DNA from: Kuschelorhynchus macadamiae
Taxonomy: Eukaryota > Arthropoda > Insecta > Coleoptera > Curculionidae
Length of the DNA stretch: 64,000 nucleotides
NCBI GenBank assembly: GCA_030620095.1
Contig: JAUTXW010005179.1
Span: 62,001 to 126,000 of the forward strand
Reading direction: 5' to 3'
Shown here: positions 20,701-31,026 of the stretch, in pieces
Position numbering within the stretch: position 1 is the stretch's first letter
How the letters are laid out: every line of letters begins with the position of its first letter
Position numbers and translations under genes: made by a program
The notes under the pieces: model-generated
Database searches by the model: none
Seen by the model: only the letters and a program-made list of their open reading frames with translations
What the model was told of the DNA's origin: nothing

Positions 20701-23077
20701 GTCTTTAAAATAAAGGTTCATAGTCTTAAGCAAGCGGAAAAGTAAAATTTGTGTACGTAAATAAATTTTATGTTATTTTATTTGTTGTAATAGTTTGCCG
20801 CTTCACCTATAAAGTGCGCCAGCTAAGCGGTACGGAAAATTAATCGAGGATTTAGTAAATTTCGCACTGGTCCACTTGAAATTGGGATGTGCCTAGAGTC
20901 TCCATGCACTTGCCGCTAGAAGGTTCTAGCTATTTTCATTTCTATATAAATGCGTTGCAAAAGAGGAAAAACAATTCGAAGCGGTGCACGTGAAGTTATT
21001 GCGAGCGTTATAGAGGCCTGTACTAGAGAAGCTGAAAATAATAGTTTGACTATTTCAATTCAAAATCGAACAGAACGCGCTGCATTTTACATAGGTGTTT
21101 CGGAAAGTAGTGTAAGAAAAATTCAAAGAGAACATAATGATCGCTCATGTTCTACTTCACCTTTAAAATCTCTTGGCAAAAAGACCCCGATTATCATGCA
21201 AAGATTAAATTGACGATGGTGATTTTCAAGTAATTCGACAAACAATAGTAGATTTTTATATAAAGTTGAAGAAGGTTTCGACCTCCAAACCCCTACTTCG
21301 TGCTGTAAAGAACAAAATAGATTTTCCGTACGGGTATAAAATCTTAAATCAGCTTTTACGATCAAATGGTTTTGTTTGGCGCAAGTGCCAAAATAAACGA
21401 AAATTGCTCATTGAGAGACCAAATATTTTTCACTGGCGGGTGAATCAACTGTAAGGCAATATAGGCAAGAAGGTTGCAGTATTGTGTATCTAGACGAAAC
21501 CTGGGTAGATAATGATATGACAGTGAATAAATGCTGGCAAAGTGAAAGTGTTACAGGTGTTGTTCAGAGAATCCGCTCTAGTAGTCGCTTTTTTATAGTT
21601 CATGCTGGCTGAGAAGCCGGATTTGTTCCAGGTGCTGCTTTAGTTTTTCGCTCGGGACTAGCAACTCGAGACTATCATCGACAGATGAATAGAGGTAATT
21701 TTGAAAAGTGGTTGCTCGAGAAGCTTCTACCTAACATTCCTCCCAAATCAGTCGTGGTAATGGATAGTGCGTCTTATCATTCTCACGTAGAAGATAAAGT
21801 GCCAACTAAATACTCTACAAAAGCTCTTATGATATCGTGGCTTAAATCAAACCATCTTGTATGTGATCCAACATGGAGAAAATATCAATTATATGAAGTA
21901 TTATCAGCCAACAAACCTAGAGAAAAAAAGTATAAAATTGACGGTCTTTTACGTAACCTCGGTCATACACCTTTAAGGCTGCCTCCATACATGTGCGACC
22001 TCAACCCTATTGAACTTGCATGGGCAGAAGTAAAAAAATATATTCGAGAGCGCAACACCGGTGAACTTTCAATTAAAGATTTAAATAAAATAACATTAGA
22101 AGCGATTGACTCAACATCGGCTGAAAATTGGAAATCGTGTGTTAAACATGTTCGTTCTATTGAAGATAAATATTGTGAAAATGGCAAAATTGAAACGGTT
22201 ATTGATGATTTAGTTATCACATGGGCAAGTAGTGACGACGAAACATCATTTTCAGAGGAAGACAACGATTTAGAAGGAATCGAACCATTAGAATCACAGC
22301 CGTCAACCTTAAAAATGACTTAGTTTTTTTTCATATATTTTGTAAAATTGTTCATAAAGTAGCTATCAATAAACTGCTTCAAAATAATAAATTTTCTGTT
22401 CAATACCCGGTGTCAAAAAATATCTAATATTGCAATTAATATTTGAAAAACTACAGAATGTTAAAGAGGGGTGATTCTTGGACCTTTTTAAGAAAAAAGT
22501 TTAATATGAACCTAAAAGTCTTAACTTTGGAGATACGGGGTTTTAAAAAAACATTTTTTTAAATTCTTATTCTGATACTATTATAAATATATAACTGTGT
22601 GAAATTTGATACACGTCTTTTATACATGAAAGGGCATTTTTTTATTAACAATCGATTTTTGAAATTTCTACCAGTGGCGTGTATATGTAATTAACCTGGG
22701 TAAATCCGTATGCTCCTTAATTCATAGAAGACGTGTATCAAATTTCATGCTGTTATCTACAATAGCATCAGAATTGGGATGAAAAAAAATGTTTTTATTT
22801 TAAACTTTACTTTACTAAATCATTTAAAAATTCGAAAGTTCGCTGTTTTTGCAACACAAAAGAGATATAGAAGTGCGGTACACGAAAGAAAACCGACAAA
22901 TATAGATAAAGGTTTATTAAGCATAGTTACATTTTCTAATTATCTGAAGTGCGTATAGTCAAAAAGGAGTGCCATATTATTTAAAGAACGACGGGACACC
23001 ATTGGTTTAAGGAGATTTCTTGGCCGACCTTCTTAAACCTATTGACTTCGCCCGGTTTTCTTTCGTGTCCTGCACTT
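20701..23077 (+). mobile_element. Sailor-type (DD82E) transposon copy 2
   Basis: The copy lacks the first 35 or so bases of the 5' terminus; homology starts at ctttaaaataaaggttcata. The 3' terminus is present and ends with CACTT at 23077. Inside lie the transposase gene, a shortened foldback core (about 22458-22810) and the duplicated terminal repeat (about 22870). It is inserted into the GCCGCC-repeat family. Confidence 0.8.
20950..22323 (+). pseudogene. DD82E transposase (Sailor copy 2)
   Basis: This is the best-preserved N-terminus of the three copies: 20950-21213 reads without a stop, with SGAREVIASVIEACTREAEN and GVSESSVRKIQREHNDRS forming an HTH-like DNA-binding region. Its start was changed by a 40-base deletion, so the ATG at 20950 is a fused upstream one. 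The first catalytic block IVYLDETWVDND is near 21480-21515. The C-terminal ORF (21685-22323) has VVVMDSASYHSH, where the usual Asn after the catalytic Asp is Ser, and LNPIELAWAEVKKYI with the Glu at DD82E spacing. Frame breaks lie near 21215, 21450 and 21610. Confidence 0.85.
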
Positions 23078-23189
23078 TGTATCATATTTAATTTTTCTGC
23101 AAAATTTAAAGTCAATTGAATGAGATTTTTTTACGTTGATTTTTTAAATAATAATCTTTTTAACTTTTCACTAGGCTAGAATATTTGAC

Positions 23190-24560
23190 AATATTCCCTT
23201 AGTGGTACTACCCCGGTGCTAAGTATCAATACTGTCTGTGCCATAATAAAGTTCTCTGACATAAAAAAGGCCCTAGGAATTGACAACTTTGCGAATATAG
23301 CGCTTAAAAAAGCTCCTATGAACATCATAGCACAGTTAACTCTAGTAATAAATAAAATTCTCGAACTAGTTAATATGGAAAAGAACAAATAACATCTCAA
23401 TTAAAAAACCCGGTGAAAAACCAAACCTGACCCCAAGTTACAGACCCATAAGCTTTCTCTCTAACATCTGTAAGGTAGCTGAAAAGGCCATACTTAAATT
23501 AGAGGATTCTGGAGAAGAATGTTCTTCCTCTTCCTGAAGAACAATTCAAAGCCTCAACGCACACTATAAACTAAACTATCAGATTAGCTAGTGACATTCT
23601 TAAAGCTTTTAACAGAGCACAGTATACAGGCGCAATTTTCCTAAATGTCAAAAGGGCCTTCGACAAAACTTGGCACAGTGGACTGTTAAGACAGGGTATA
23701 TCAAGTCATTTAATCAAAACCATAAGATCCTTTCTTGTTGATAGAGAATTTGTTGTGTTCATAGATGGTTATACCTTTAGGGCAGGGGTCCCCATAGCTC
23801 ACCTCTTTTACCATTACTTTTTAATATTTTTACAGCAGATATTCCTAAAAGCAAACATACAAATTTAAACTTGTTTGCAGATAATACTGCGGTCACATGT
23901 TCTGAAAAAAATTTAAACTTATTACTTAATAGACTTCAAAACCTCATTAGTGCCATTTAAAATTATATTTCCAAATGGAAAATAACTTTAAACCCGATTA
24001 AAATACAAGCTGTTCTTTTTACCCAAACATTTAGACCCGCAATCCGGCTAAAATTAAAATTAAAAATGTTGAAATTAATTAGCAAAACCAAACCAAATAA
24101 CTAGGTATAATTTTTGATCGGAAAACTAAGATGGTCAAAAAATACCACTTATTCTACTAAAAAATCAAAAAGAGCCTATGGCTGACCATACCTACTTTTG
24201 GGTAAAAAGAGCAGGCTTAACAGTAAAATTAAAATCGAGCTCTTTAAGTTCTACATTCGACCAATTCTTTTTTACGGCTGCCCCACTAGAGACATATATC
24301 ACCAAAACCAAACTAAAAGATTACAGTCTGCTCAAAATAAAGCCTTTAGATTTAATACAAGCGGATTTGTCGGATCCTCTATAATCCATAGGGATCTTAG
24401 CATGGATACCTTGAGAGTTTATGAGCAAACTGAAAGTAAAATACTTTAACAATGCAAATTATTCCGTCGACAGTTTAATTCAAAATTCTCATGTTATAGC
24501 AAAACCTAATCACAAATTTAAATTGCCTAAAGATTTCTTACACATGAATTAGCAACACAG
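23190..24560 (+). pseudogene. Jockey-like retrotransposon RT-B fragment
   Basis: This is a strongly decayed plus-strand reverse transcriptase. Recognisable blocks: KKPGEKPNLTPSYRPISFLS (about 23405-23465), LASDILKAFNRAQYTGAIFL then VKRAFDKTWHSGLLRQGI (23587-23705), and the C-terminal FYGCPTRDIYHQNQTKRLQS then SAQNKAFRFN (24270-24355). These are in the Jockey order. Many stops and frameshifts are present. The region around 23880 (LFADNTAVTC) marks the former YADD box with Asn for the second Asp. Confidence 0.75.
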
Positions 24561-25339
24561 TAGGTTAATTCCTCCCCACCTCATTTTGAGTTCACTATTT
24601 CAACCCCCAGTTGAAGTTCACAGCGATTAAACAAAAGCTGTAATAGTCATTTGACTGACAGAATTAGCGAAGAAGACCTCGATGAGTTAGCATTTAGTTT
24701 GCACTTGAAAATGATTGGAGATAGTTACCATTCGAAACGTTGTGAAACCAAAATAATAAAGACACTGCAAGTCCTATGGAATGAGTTCAGTGAACATTCT
24801 ACATTGTCTGTCATCTTTAAACAAATGATAATATATACTTGAGTTTTAGGACCAGATTCGAATCGCCGTGTTAGAGTAATATCATCACATTTTAAGTATA
24901 ATTTACATCGTCTACTCTGTAGATTATTCAACAAATGACAATGGCGCTAATTACTTCCTTTTATTTAGGGTCGAGGTAATAAAAATATCAAAATTGGTAT
25001 ATGAGCAGCTATCCGCACAGAATAATGAATTTTAAGGCTATTATTTATAAAGCTTATGCTATATAATATAGGCTGCAGATGTGTTGTAAATATTAGCACC
25101 AAGTAAAAATATAATAATCAATTTCACGGTTGTGATTTGATTAATAAATGGTTTAATATGATTCAAAGGTTAACATTAATAACAATATTGATTTTAATCA
25201 CGATTTTTCCTTATTGAAGTCTTAAGATCATTAAGTTATAAAACATTTGAATGAAACATAATAGTATTTGGTGTTTTGAAGATGAAAATGCACAACAATA
25301 AACCAGTAAATTATATAATTTCGTTGAGATTTTTTTGAA
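24561..25339. repeat. spacer containing dispersed repeat R1, copy 2
   Basis: 24890-25120 repeats 15640-15860 in direct orientation (see R1 copy 1). An open frame at 24651-24842 shows no known motif. The remainder (25121-25339) is AT-rich with nothing recognised. Confidence 0.65.
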
Positions 25340-26676
25340 AAAATTATGCATAAGAAAATTTTTGATATCAAAAATATAATTATAAGTCAACAACATGGTT
25401 TTTACCCTTGTAGATCTATTGATACAAACTTAATTAGCTTCACTGATTTTGTTGTTGAAGCTATGGACGATCGGGCGCATGTGGATGTCGTAAACACTGA
25501 CTTTAGTAAGCTTTTGATAAAATCAGCCATCAAATACTTCGAGAACGTCTGGCTGAGGTCGGTGTGTCCGATTCCCTCCGTCGCTGGGTCTGGTCGTACA
25601 TTACCGGCAGAACTGAGTCGGTCTCTGTGAATGGTTTTAAATCAAATCCGTTTGAGGTGACATCGGGTGTAACTTACTTTTGTTTTGGGTCCCCTTTTTT
25701 ATAACTACATAAATAACTAACCAATGTTTTAAGAACTCACAATTTTCACTTTATGCTGACGATTTGAAGATGATGTGTCATAGGTTGCAAGACTTGAAGA
25801 GACTGGTTGGGTATTGTGATGGCCGTGGTTTATTTTTTAATCCAGAAAAATGTGTCACAATGACTTTCACAAGAAATAGAAATATCTTTGAGCTCCAGTA
25901 TGTCATTAAAAATAATGTTTTTAATAAAGTTGAGGAAATTCGAGATTTGGATGTAATCATGGACTCAATGATGATTTTTATTTATATTATACATGTAATA
26001 GAATACTGGGTTTGGTTCTGAGAAATAATAGAAACTTCAATAATATAAAAATATTACTAACACTGTACTATGCATTTATTCACAGCCGTATTAATTTCGC
26101 CTCAGTGGTTTGGAATCCACAGTAGGTAACTTATGAAAGAAGATTGGAAAGCATACAAAATACATTTTTAAAGCGTCTGGCGCTAAAGGCGAACATTTTA
26201 ATAATTGATAAAAACTATTTTCCACTTTTGAGGTACTTCTCTATGATTTCTCTCGTTAGCTGAAGGAAAGCTTTAGATTTGATTACCTTTTATAAAATAA
26301 TAACGGGTAAATTAAATTGTTACGACATATTAGCAAAAATATTTTTATATGAACCAGTAAGCGATTTCCGACATAACGAGACTTTTATAACACCATTTCG
26401 AAAGACCAACTGTGGTCAAAATTATCCAATATGCAGAATAATAAAAACGTTTAATATATGTTGTAATAACAGTGACGTTTTCGAAATGTCATTGCCCATT
26501 TTCAAAAAATATACTAAAAGTTTATTTTGTGTCTATTTGATTTATTGGATAAGTCGATTTTGTGAAATTTGTTAATTAATTATAATATTATCCCACTCTA
26601 TTTCTGCCCATACCGTGGATACTATTTTGGAAATTGTATCTGTATGTATCCCTATTGTGTAAATAAATAAATAAAT
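25340..26676 (+). pseudogene. Jockey-like retrotransposon RT-C fragment
   Basis: This is a plus-strand RT of the same lineage as the fragments at 48732 and 51680-55689. It reads SQQHGFYPCRSIDTNLI then VDVVNTDFSKL at 25388-25510, the YADDLKMM box near 25752-25772, then FFNPEKCVTMTFTRNRNIFE (25833-25890). The C-terminal part is at 26110-26570 (KRLALKANI, PVSDFRHNETFITPF). It ends in an AAATAAATAAATAAATC tail (26658-26674), a typical 3' tail. That tail abuts the truncated end of the RTE-type element. Frameshifts and deletions are frequent around 25510 and 25690. Confidence 0.8.
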
Positions 26677-27045
26677 CTTTTATGTTTAAGATGATTCTCG
26701 TCAATATCTTACTGGGTATGATCAGTAGAGTTATTCCCCTCCAGTTCTTGCACTCTGTCAGATCTCCTTTCTTTGGCAACTTCACCAGCAAACCTTTCTT
26801 CCATTCTATTGGGATTTGTTCTTTTTCCCGAATCTGTTGAAATATTGGGTGAACGATGTCCACTATAACATTTGGAGTATGTTTAAAATCTCTGGTGGAA
26901 GATTGTCTACACCTGGGGCTTTGTCACTCTTTAACTCTTTTATAGCTTTGACTATTTCTGATTTTGTTGATATGCTGCCATTGCTGTTTGTGCAAGGTGT
27001 TTCTGGAGTTACTTGTTCTTGAGAGTTTTGTGATGGGTCGTGTCG
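26677..27045 (-). pseudogene. RTE-type retrotransposon RT-D, polymerase start
   Basis: The minus-strand reading gives KAIKELKSDKAPGVDNLPPE (about 26950-26890), then IPIEWKKGLLVKLPKKGDLT and ECKNWRGITLLIIPSKILTR (26810-26690). These blocks are typical of the RTE-like elements often annotated as craniofacial development protein 2-like. Homology stops at about 26680, where the tail of RT-C begins. The upstream half lies beyond hAT copy D at 28522-29770. Confidence 0.8.
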
Positions 27046-27053
27046 ATTGAGTA

Positions 27054-28513
27054 CAGTGGCGGCTCGTGGTAAATTATATTGGGAGGTCAATAACAAATTT
27101 AAAAATAGGCATACTTAAAACAAAAATAAATATCTTACCTTTAAATTATCTTGAAGTTCAGGTCCATTCTTCGTTCTTTAGAACTGGAATTTGGCCTATA
27201 ATGTTGCGTAGAAAAGTCTTTATTCTATTTACGGTCGAAAAACAACGCTCGCTTTCTACAGTTGTCATTGGCAAAGTGCACATTAAAGTTAATATTTTAA
27301 CGGTTTCAGAAAACGTATCACTTATTATTTATAAAAAGTTGAAGCATTGAAATAGCTCCACAACTTACACGAAAATCAGCACGATTATAAATAACTTGCA
27401 GTTCAGTTTTTAGTTTTAAGTAATACAAGATAAGCCTTTTTTAACTAAGTTTAAAATATTATTTGAAAAATTATTGTTGTAATTTTCAAATTGATCACTA
27501 TAAAATAGTTGGTTGATCACTAAATGATCACTGAAACTAAAGCGATGGTGCATTTCAGAAATTATTATGTCACAGACCTCCAAAGCCACTTGACGATTAG
27601 AATCTTCATTTTTACGACAAATAAACATAACAGTAAAATGAGTTAGAGACTTCATAACTACATATCCAGTTAGCTAAATCGTATATGCTTTTGCGAAAGT
27701 TTCGATGAACCTTTTTATTTTTGTCTTTACTAGTTCGTCGTATACTAAGTTCTGGCAAAGGGCGACCACTTACCTTGAATTCGGTTATTTTCTCAAAATT
27801 AAGTTCGTTAGCACTCTTTAATTGTTTATTTTTTTGCACTACCGACATTTTATTTCCTCTACATTCACAACTCAAACATAGACCACCTTGAAATTGGTTG
27901 TTTTTGCTAAATTAAGTTCGTAAGCACTTTTTAGTTGTTTATTTTTCTGCCCTAGTCACCAATATTTTATTTCCTGTATATTCCCAACTAACGCCATACA
28001 AATAAAAAAATATATATTACAAAAACAGTATATAAATCACTTTTCATCGATTAAAAACGTCCGAAACAATATCGAGTTAGAATATCGATAGCGCGACCTC
28101 TAAACAACTGAACTTATCACTGCCGCATGCCGACGTGATACAGTGACCGATCGATCGAAATATGAGAAGGGACCGGCCGATGACCCAAATCGCGATTTCA
28201 TTTTCCATTTGCTTTCACATTCGGCCGTCGCTCGGTAGCTGTGAAATTTTCGGGTACTTTCGTCAAGCTTTAAGGCAATGAAGGCAATTCGGACTGCCCA
28301 GCCTAGTTTAATATAGCGTATTTTATTATGCTTAAGGAACGCAACGAGACCATTTGAACCACCGCGCGCGGCTAATAGTGTAGCGTATTTAACTTTTTCC
28401 AAGGTTCGCGTTTTATTACAACTATTAGGAGGGTCGGTCAAACGAATAATTTATTTTCTGAAATATTTTTGGGGGGTCATTGACTAAATGACCCTATGGA
28501 AGAGCCGCCACAG
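27054..28513 (-). mobile_element. hAT transposon copy D (internally deleted), inside RT-D
   Basis: The inverted termini are CAGTGGCGGCTC at 27054 and its reverse complement (GAGCCGCCACAG) ending at 28513. A perfect 8-bp target duplication ATTGAGTA flanks it (27046-27053 and 28514-28521). At 1,460 bp it is too short for a full ZMYM1-like hAT, so the middle of the gene is missing. It interrupts the RTE-type element. Confidence 0.93.
27140..27875 (-). pseudogene. ZMYM1-like hAT transposase, ends only (copy D)
   Basis: The N-terminal piece starts at 27848 or 27875 and reads FKVSGRPLPELSIRRTSKDK then YDLANWICSYEVSNSFYC, the usual lead-in to the TTF-type finger. The C-terminal dimerisation piece is at about 27300-27190 on the minus strand and reads LPMTTVESERCFSTVNRIKT, a canonical hAT C-terminal motif. 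Most of the DUF4371 core between them is absent. A tandem duplication of about 110 bp repeats the start region (27785-27875 and 27895-27990). Upstream, 28100-28441 is an open, GC-richer minus-strand frame without a known motif, probably untranslated element DNA. Confidence 0.8.
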
Positions 28514-28521
28514 ATTGAGTA

Positions 28522-29770
28522 GTTCTTCGAAGTATTGTTTCTATCTTTTCAGTTGTTCGTTCTCTTCTAAAATCTTTGTTCTTGATTGGTTTATGTTGTT
28601 TTACTTTTTGGTAGAGAGTGTCTTCGTGATTTTGTATTGCCTTCTCTTTCTGCTTCTTGTGCTTTGGTTGCTAGATCTTCTGCCCATCTCCGTTTGTCTT
28701 TGCGAAAGCTTCGTTCTCCTCTCTATGTTTGTCATTAAATTCTTTGGTGGCTTCTCTAATTTCCTTTGGCTGTTGTGCTCTATCCCTTGTTTGTTTGAGT
28801 TGTTTCCTTTCTTGCACTTTGGTCCAGGTTGTTTGTGAAATCCAAGGGTTTCTTCGTGCTTTTTTGTATCCTAAAACTTCTTCACTTGTTTTCTGTAAAA
28901 TTTCTTTAACTTTAGACCAGTTTTCTTCAATGTCATTCTCGTCCAGATCTAAGCTGGAAAACTTGTTTGAAAGTTGGATTGTGATTGGGCGACTTCTTAG
29001 TCTTTCTGTAGCGCATTGACATTATAAGCTCGATTTGTTCTTCGGTTATTGTTTTTAATGGCAGCGATTTGTATTCTATTGGCGGTTGTTACAAGATGGT
29101 GATCGGATCCACAATCAGCTCCTCTTCTGCAGCGTGTGTCTAGTAATGACGATCTCAATTTTCCACTGAATGCTACATGGTCATTTGGTTTTTAACCGGC
29201 CCATTCGGATGAGTCCATGTAAGCTTGTGACACTTTTTATATGAAAAAAGTGTCCCACTAATCACCAGATCGTGGTTAGAACCGAGTTCTACAAAACGGG
29301 CGCCATTATCATTCATCTCTCTTTCTCCATGTGTCCCCATTACTCTTTCAAAGCGTGTATTATCAGAGCCAACTTTAGCGTTTACGTCACCTAATAAGAT
29401 CTTGATGTCTGGTTTTCGGATCTTTTTTAAAGTATCATGAATGATATCATAAAATTAGTATTTAACCTCTTCATTTGCTTCATCTGTCGGTACGTAACAT
29501 ACCACTACGATGATTTTCCTTACTCTCCTATCGAACATTGCTGTTATTAGTTGTTCAGATATTGGTTTCCACTACATAAGAGCGTTTTTGGCTGTCTTTG
29601 TCATCAGTATACCTACTCCGGCATGTCGGGCCTCATTCTCATCTTCCTGGCCAGAATAGACTGGAGTGTTACCATTCTAAGTTCTTATTTCCCCAAATCC
29701 ATTCCATCTTGTTTCAATTAAGTCCAATTAGTTCTATGTTGTAATTCTTCATCTATCCCCACGCCATAGG
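28522..29770 (-). pseudogene. RTE-type retrotransposon RT-D, endonuclease and linker
   Basis: The minus-strand reading gives the apurinic-type endonuclease in order: YSGQEDENEARHAGVGILM near 29655-29600, RKIIVVVCYVPTDEANEEV near 29520-29465, ILLGDVNAKVGSDNTRFERV near 29405-29345, and ARFVELGSNHDLVISGTLF near 29300-29245 followed by THPNGPVKNQ. A linker rich in Lys and Glu follows (NPWISQTTWTKVQERKQLKQ near 28835). Several frame breaks and stops are present. This enzyme nicks target DNA to prime reverse transcription. The region is the upstream half of the element that continues at 27045. Confidence 0.85.
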
Positions 29771-30715
29771 TGGGAGGTGAGTTAGTTGTGATGACCATGG
29801 ATGAGATATATTTTTATGATACATATAAAAGAAAATGTTCCTCTGACTTTGGTACATAAAACATAGTTTTAAGAAGTTTTTAGCGATGCAGTAGAGTTTC
29901 TATTAACTCTTTTCAATAGTTTTTCAAAACTAAACTTGGTGGAATGTATTTTCTTTCTACATATAGGTATTGTAAACTTAAAATTTTAAACAGAGTTATC
30001 GTTGCAAATGAAACAAATCTGCAAATAGACCAAAAAGTTTCGAAACAACAATAGTAGGTACACTTTAGTTAATAAAACAGCTTTGCAAACATATCTTTTA
30101 TTAAGATAATATAACACTAAAATGCAACGTCAGTAACGTTTACTTATAGTTATTATTCGTAATATTAAGTACACGGTTGTAAACACTTGATGGATAAATT
30201 AAACCACCTGTCGAAGAGGCAATGCTAATTTTGTTGTTCATAGTAGATATGATTTGATTGACATTTGGCAACATTGAACAATTAAAAACATTTTAGATAT
30301 AAAGTTTATATTCACTTGTGACCAGCACCAAATTTTCAAAGTAATATATCATTGTTTCTCCATATACTGAGTTTGGCGAAGCCTGTATACAAATTTAAAA
30401 GTGTGCGTTAAATTCGAAACGGGTATGCTTCTGATTGTTTACGTTCGTAATGTATTTAAAATTTAATTTTATTCAAATCACCGATAAACAAAATTTTATT
30501 TCAAAAACTTTTCAATTAGAATTTTGTTGATCGGAATTTGATATGTTAATTTTAATGGGATTTTTTCTGATTTATTAATATTAGGATATTCATCCAAAAA
30601 TAATGGCAGATTATATATTTAAATTGTCAAGTCATCATTACAGGAAATAAAAATATCGTAAAAATTGCTTCTTTGGAAATTGCAAAGTCATGAAGTATTG
30701 AAATCACTTTTACGG
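29771..30715. other. unassigned AT-rich spacer
   Basis: No coding motif, tandem repeat or inverted termini were recognised here. Confidence 0.5.
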
Positions 30716-31026
30716 ATCTTCACGTTTTAGGGTCGCTAGATGCCAAAAAACATGTTTTTATCAAATCCGTCGGTCTGTCTGTCTATCGGTCTGTCTGTCT
30801 ATCGGTCTCTCTGTTCGCGGTACAGCTAAAAACTACTTATCCGATTGACATTGTTTACGGGAATGACAAATGGAATCCAAAATGGTGGCCTAGGGGAATA
30901 TTAAACACATTTCTAATTTTGATAATAAAATTTCGTACGTTTTCGATCTAATTCTACTTTTATTTGATGTACATGCACCTGTAAAAACATTTCGCCAAAA
31001 GAACAATTTTAAATATGGCTGACAGA
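30716..31026 (-). repeat. GCCGCC-repeat family, single minus-strand unit
   Basis: Read on the minus strand it gives the family's blocks in order: cattttggattccat, tcggataagtagtttttagc, a GACAGACAGAC-type simple repeat (30773-30812), and ttttttggcatctagcgacc followed by ctaaaacgtgaagatc. The same order appears at 40540-40665, 41030-41105 and 58800-58905. hAT copy C is inserted at its end (31027). Confidence 0.75.

Noticed and set aside
21963..22265. 100-codon minus-strand frame, with an equivalent at 53588-53902
   Set aside because: Both are the exact antisense of the Sailor C-terminal region, so repetition reflects the transposon and not a gene.
28100..28441. 113-codon minus-strand frame in a GC-richer part of hAT copy D
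   Set aside because: No recognised domain and it lies in the 5' non-coding part of a transposon. It is kept only as a note in that entry.
28488..29019. Open plus-strand frames of about 100 codons rich in Leu/Phe/Ser, resembling a membrane protein
   Set aside because: They are antisense shadows of the RTE endonuclease/linker, which reads sensibly on the minus strand.
30773..30812. GTCT repeats considered as a CRISPR-like or satellite array
   Set aside because: It is a simple microsatellite within the GCCGCC-family unit. Spacers are absent and the window is eukaryotic.
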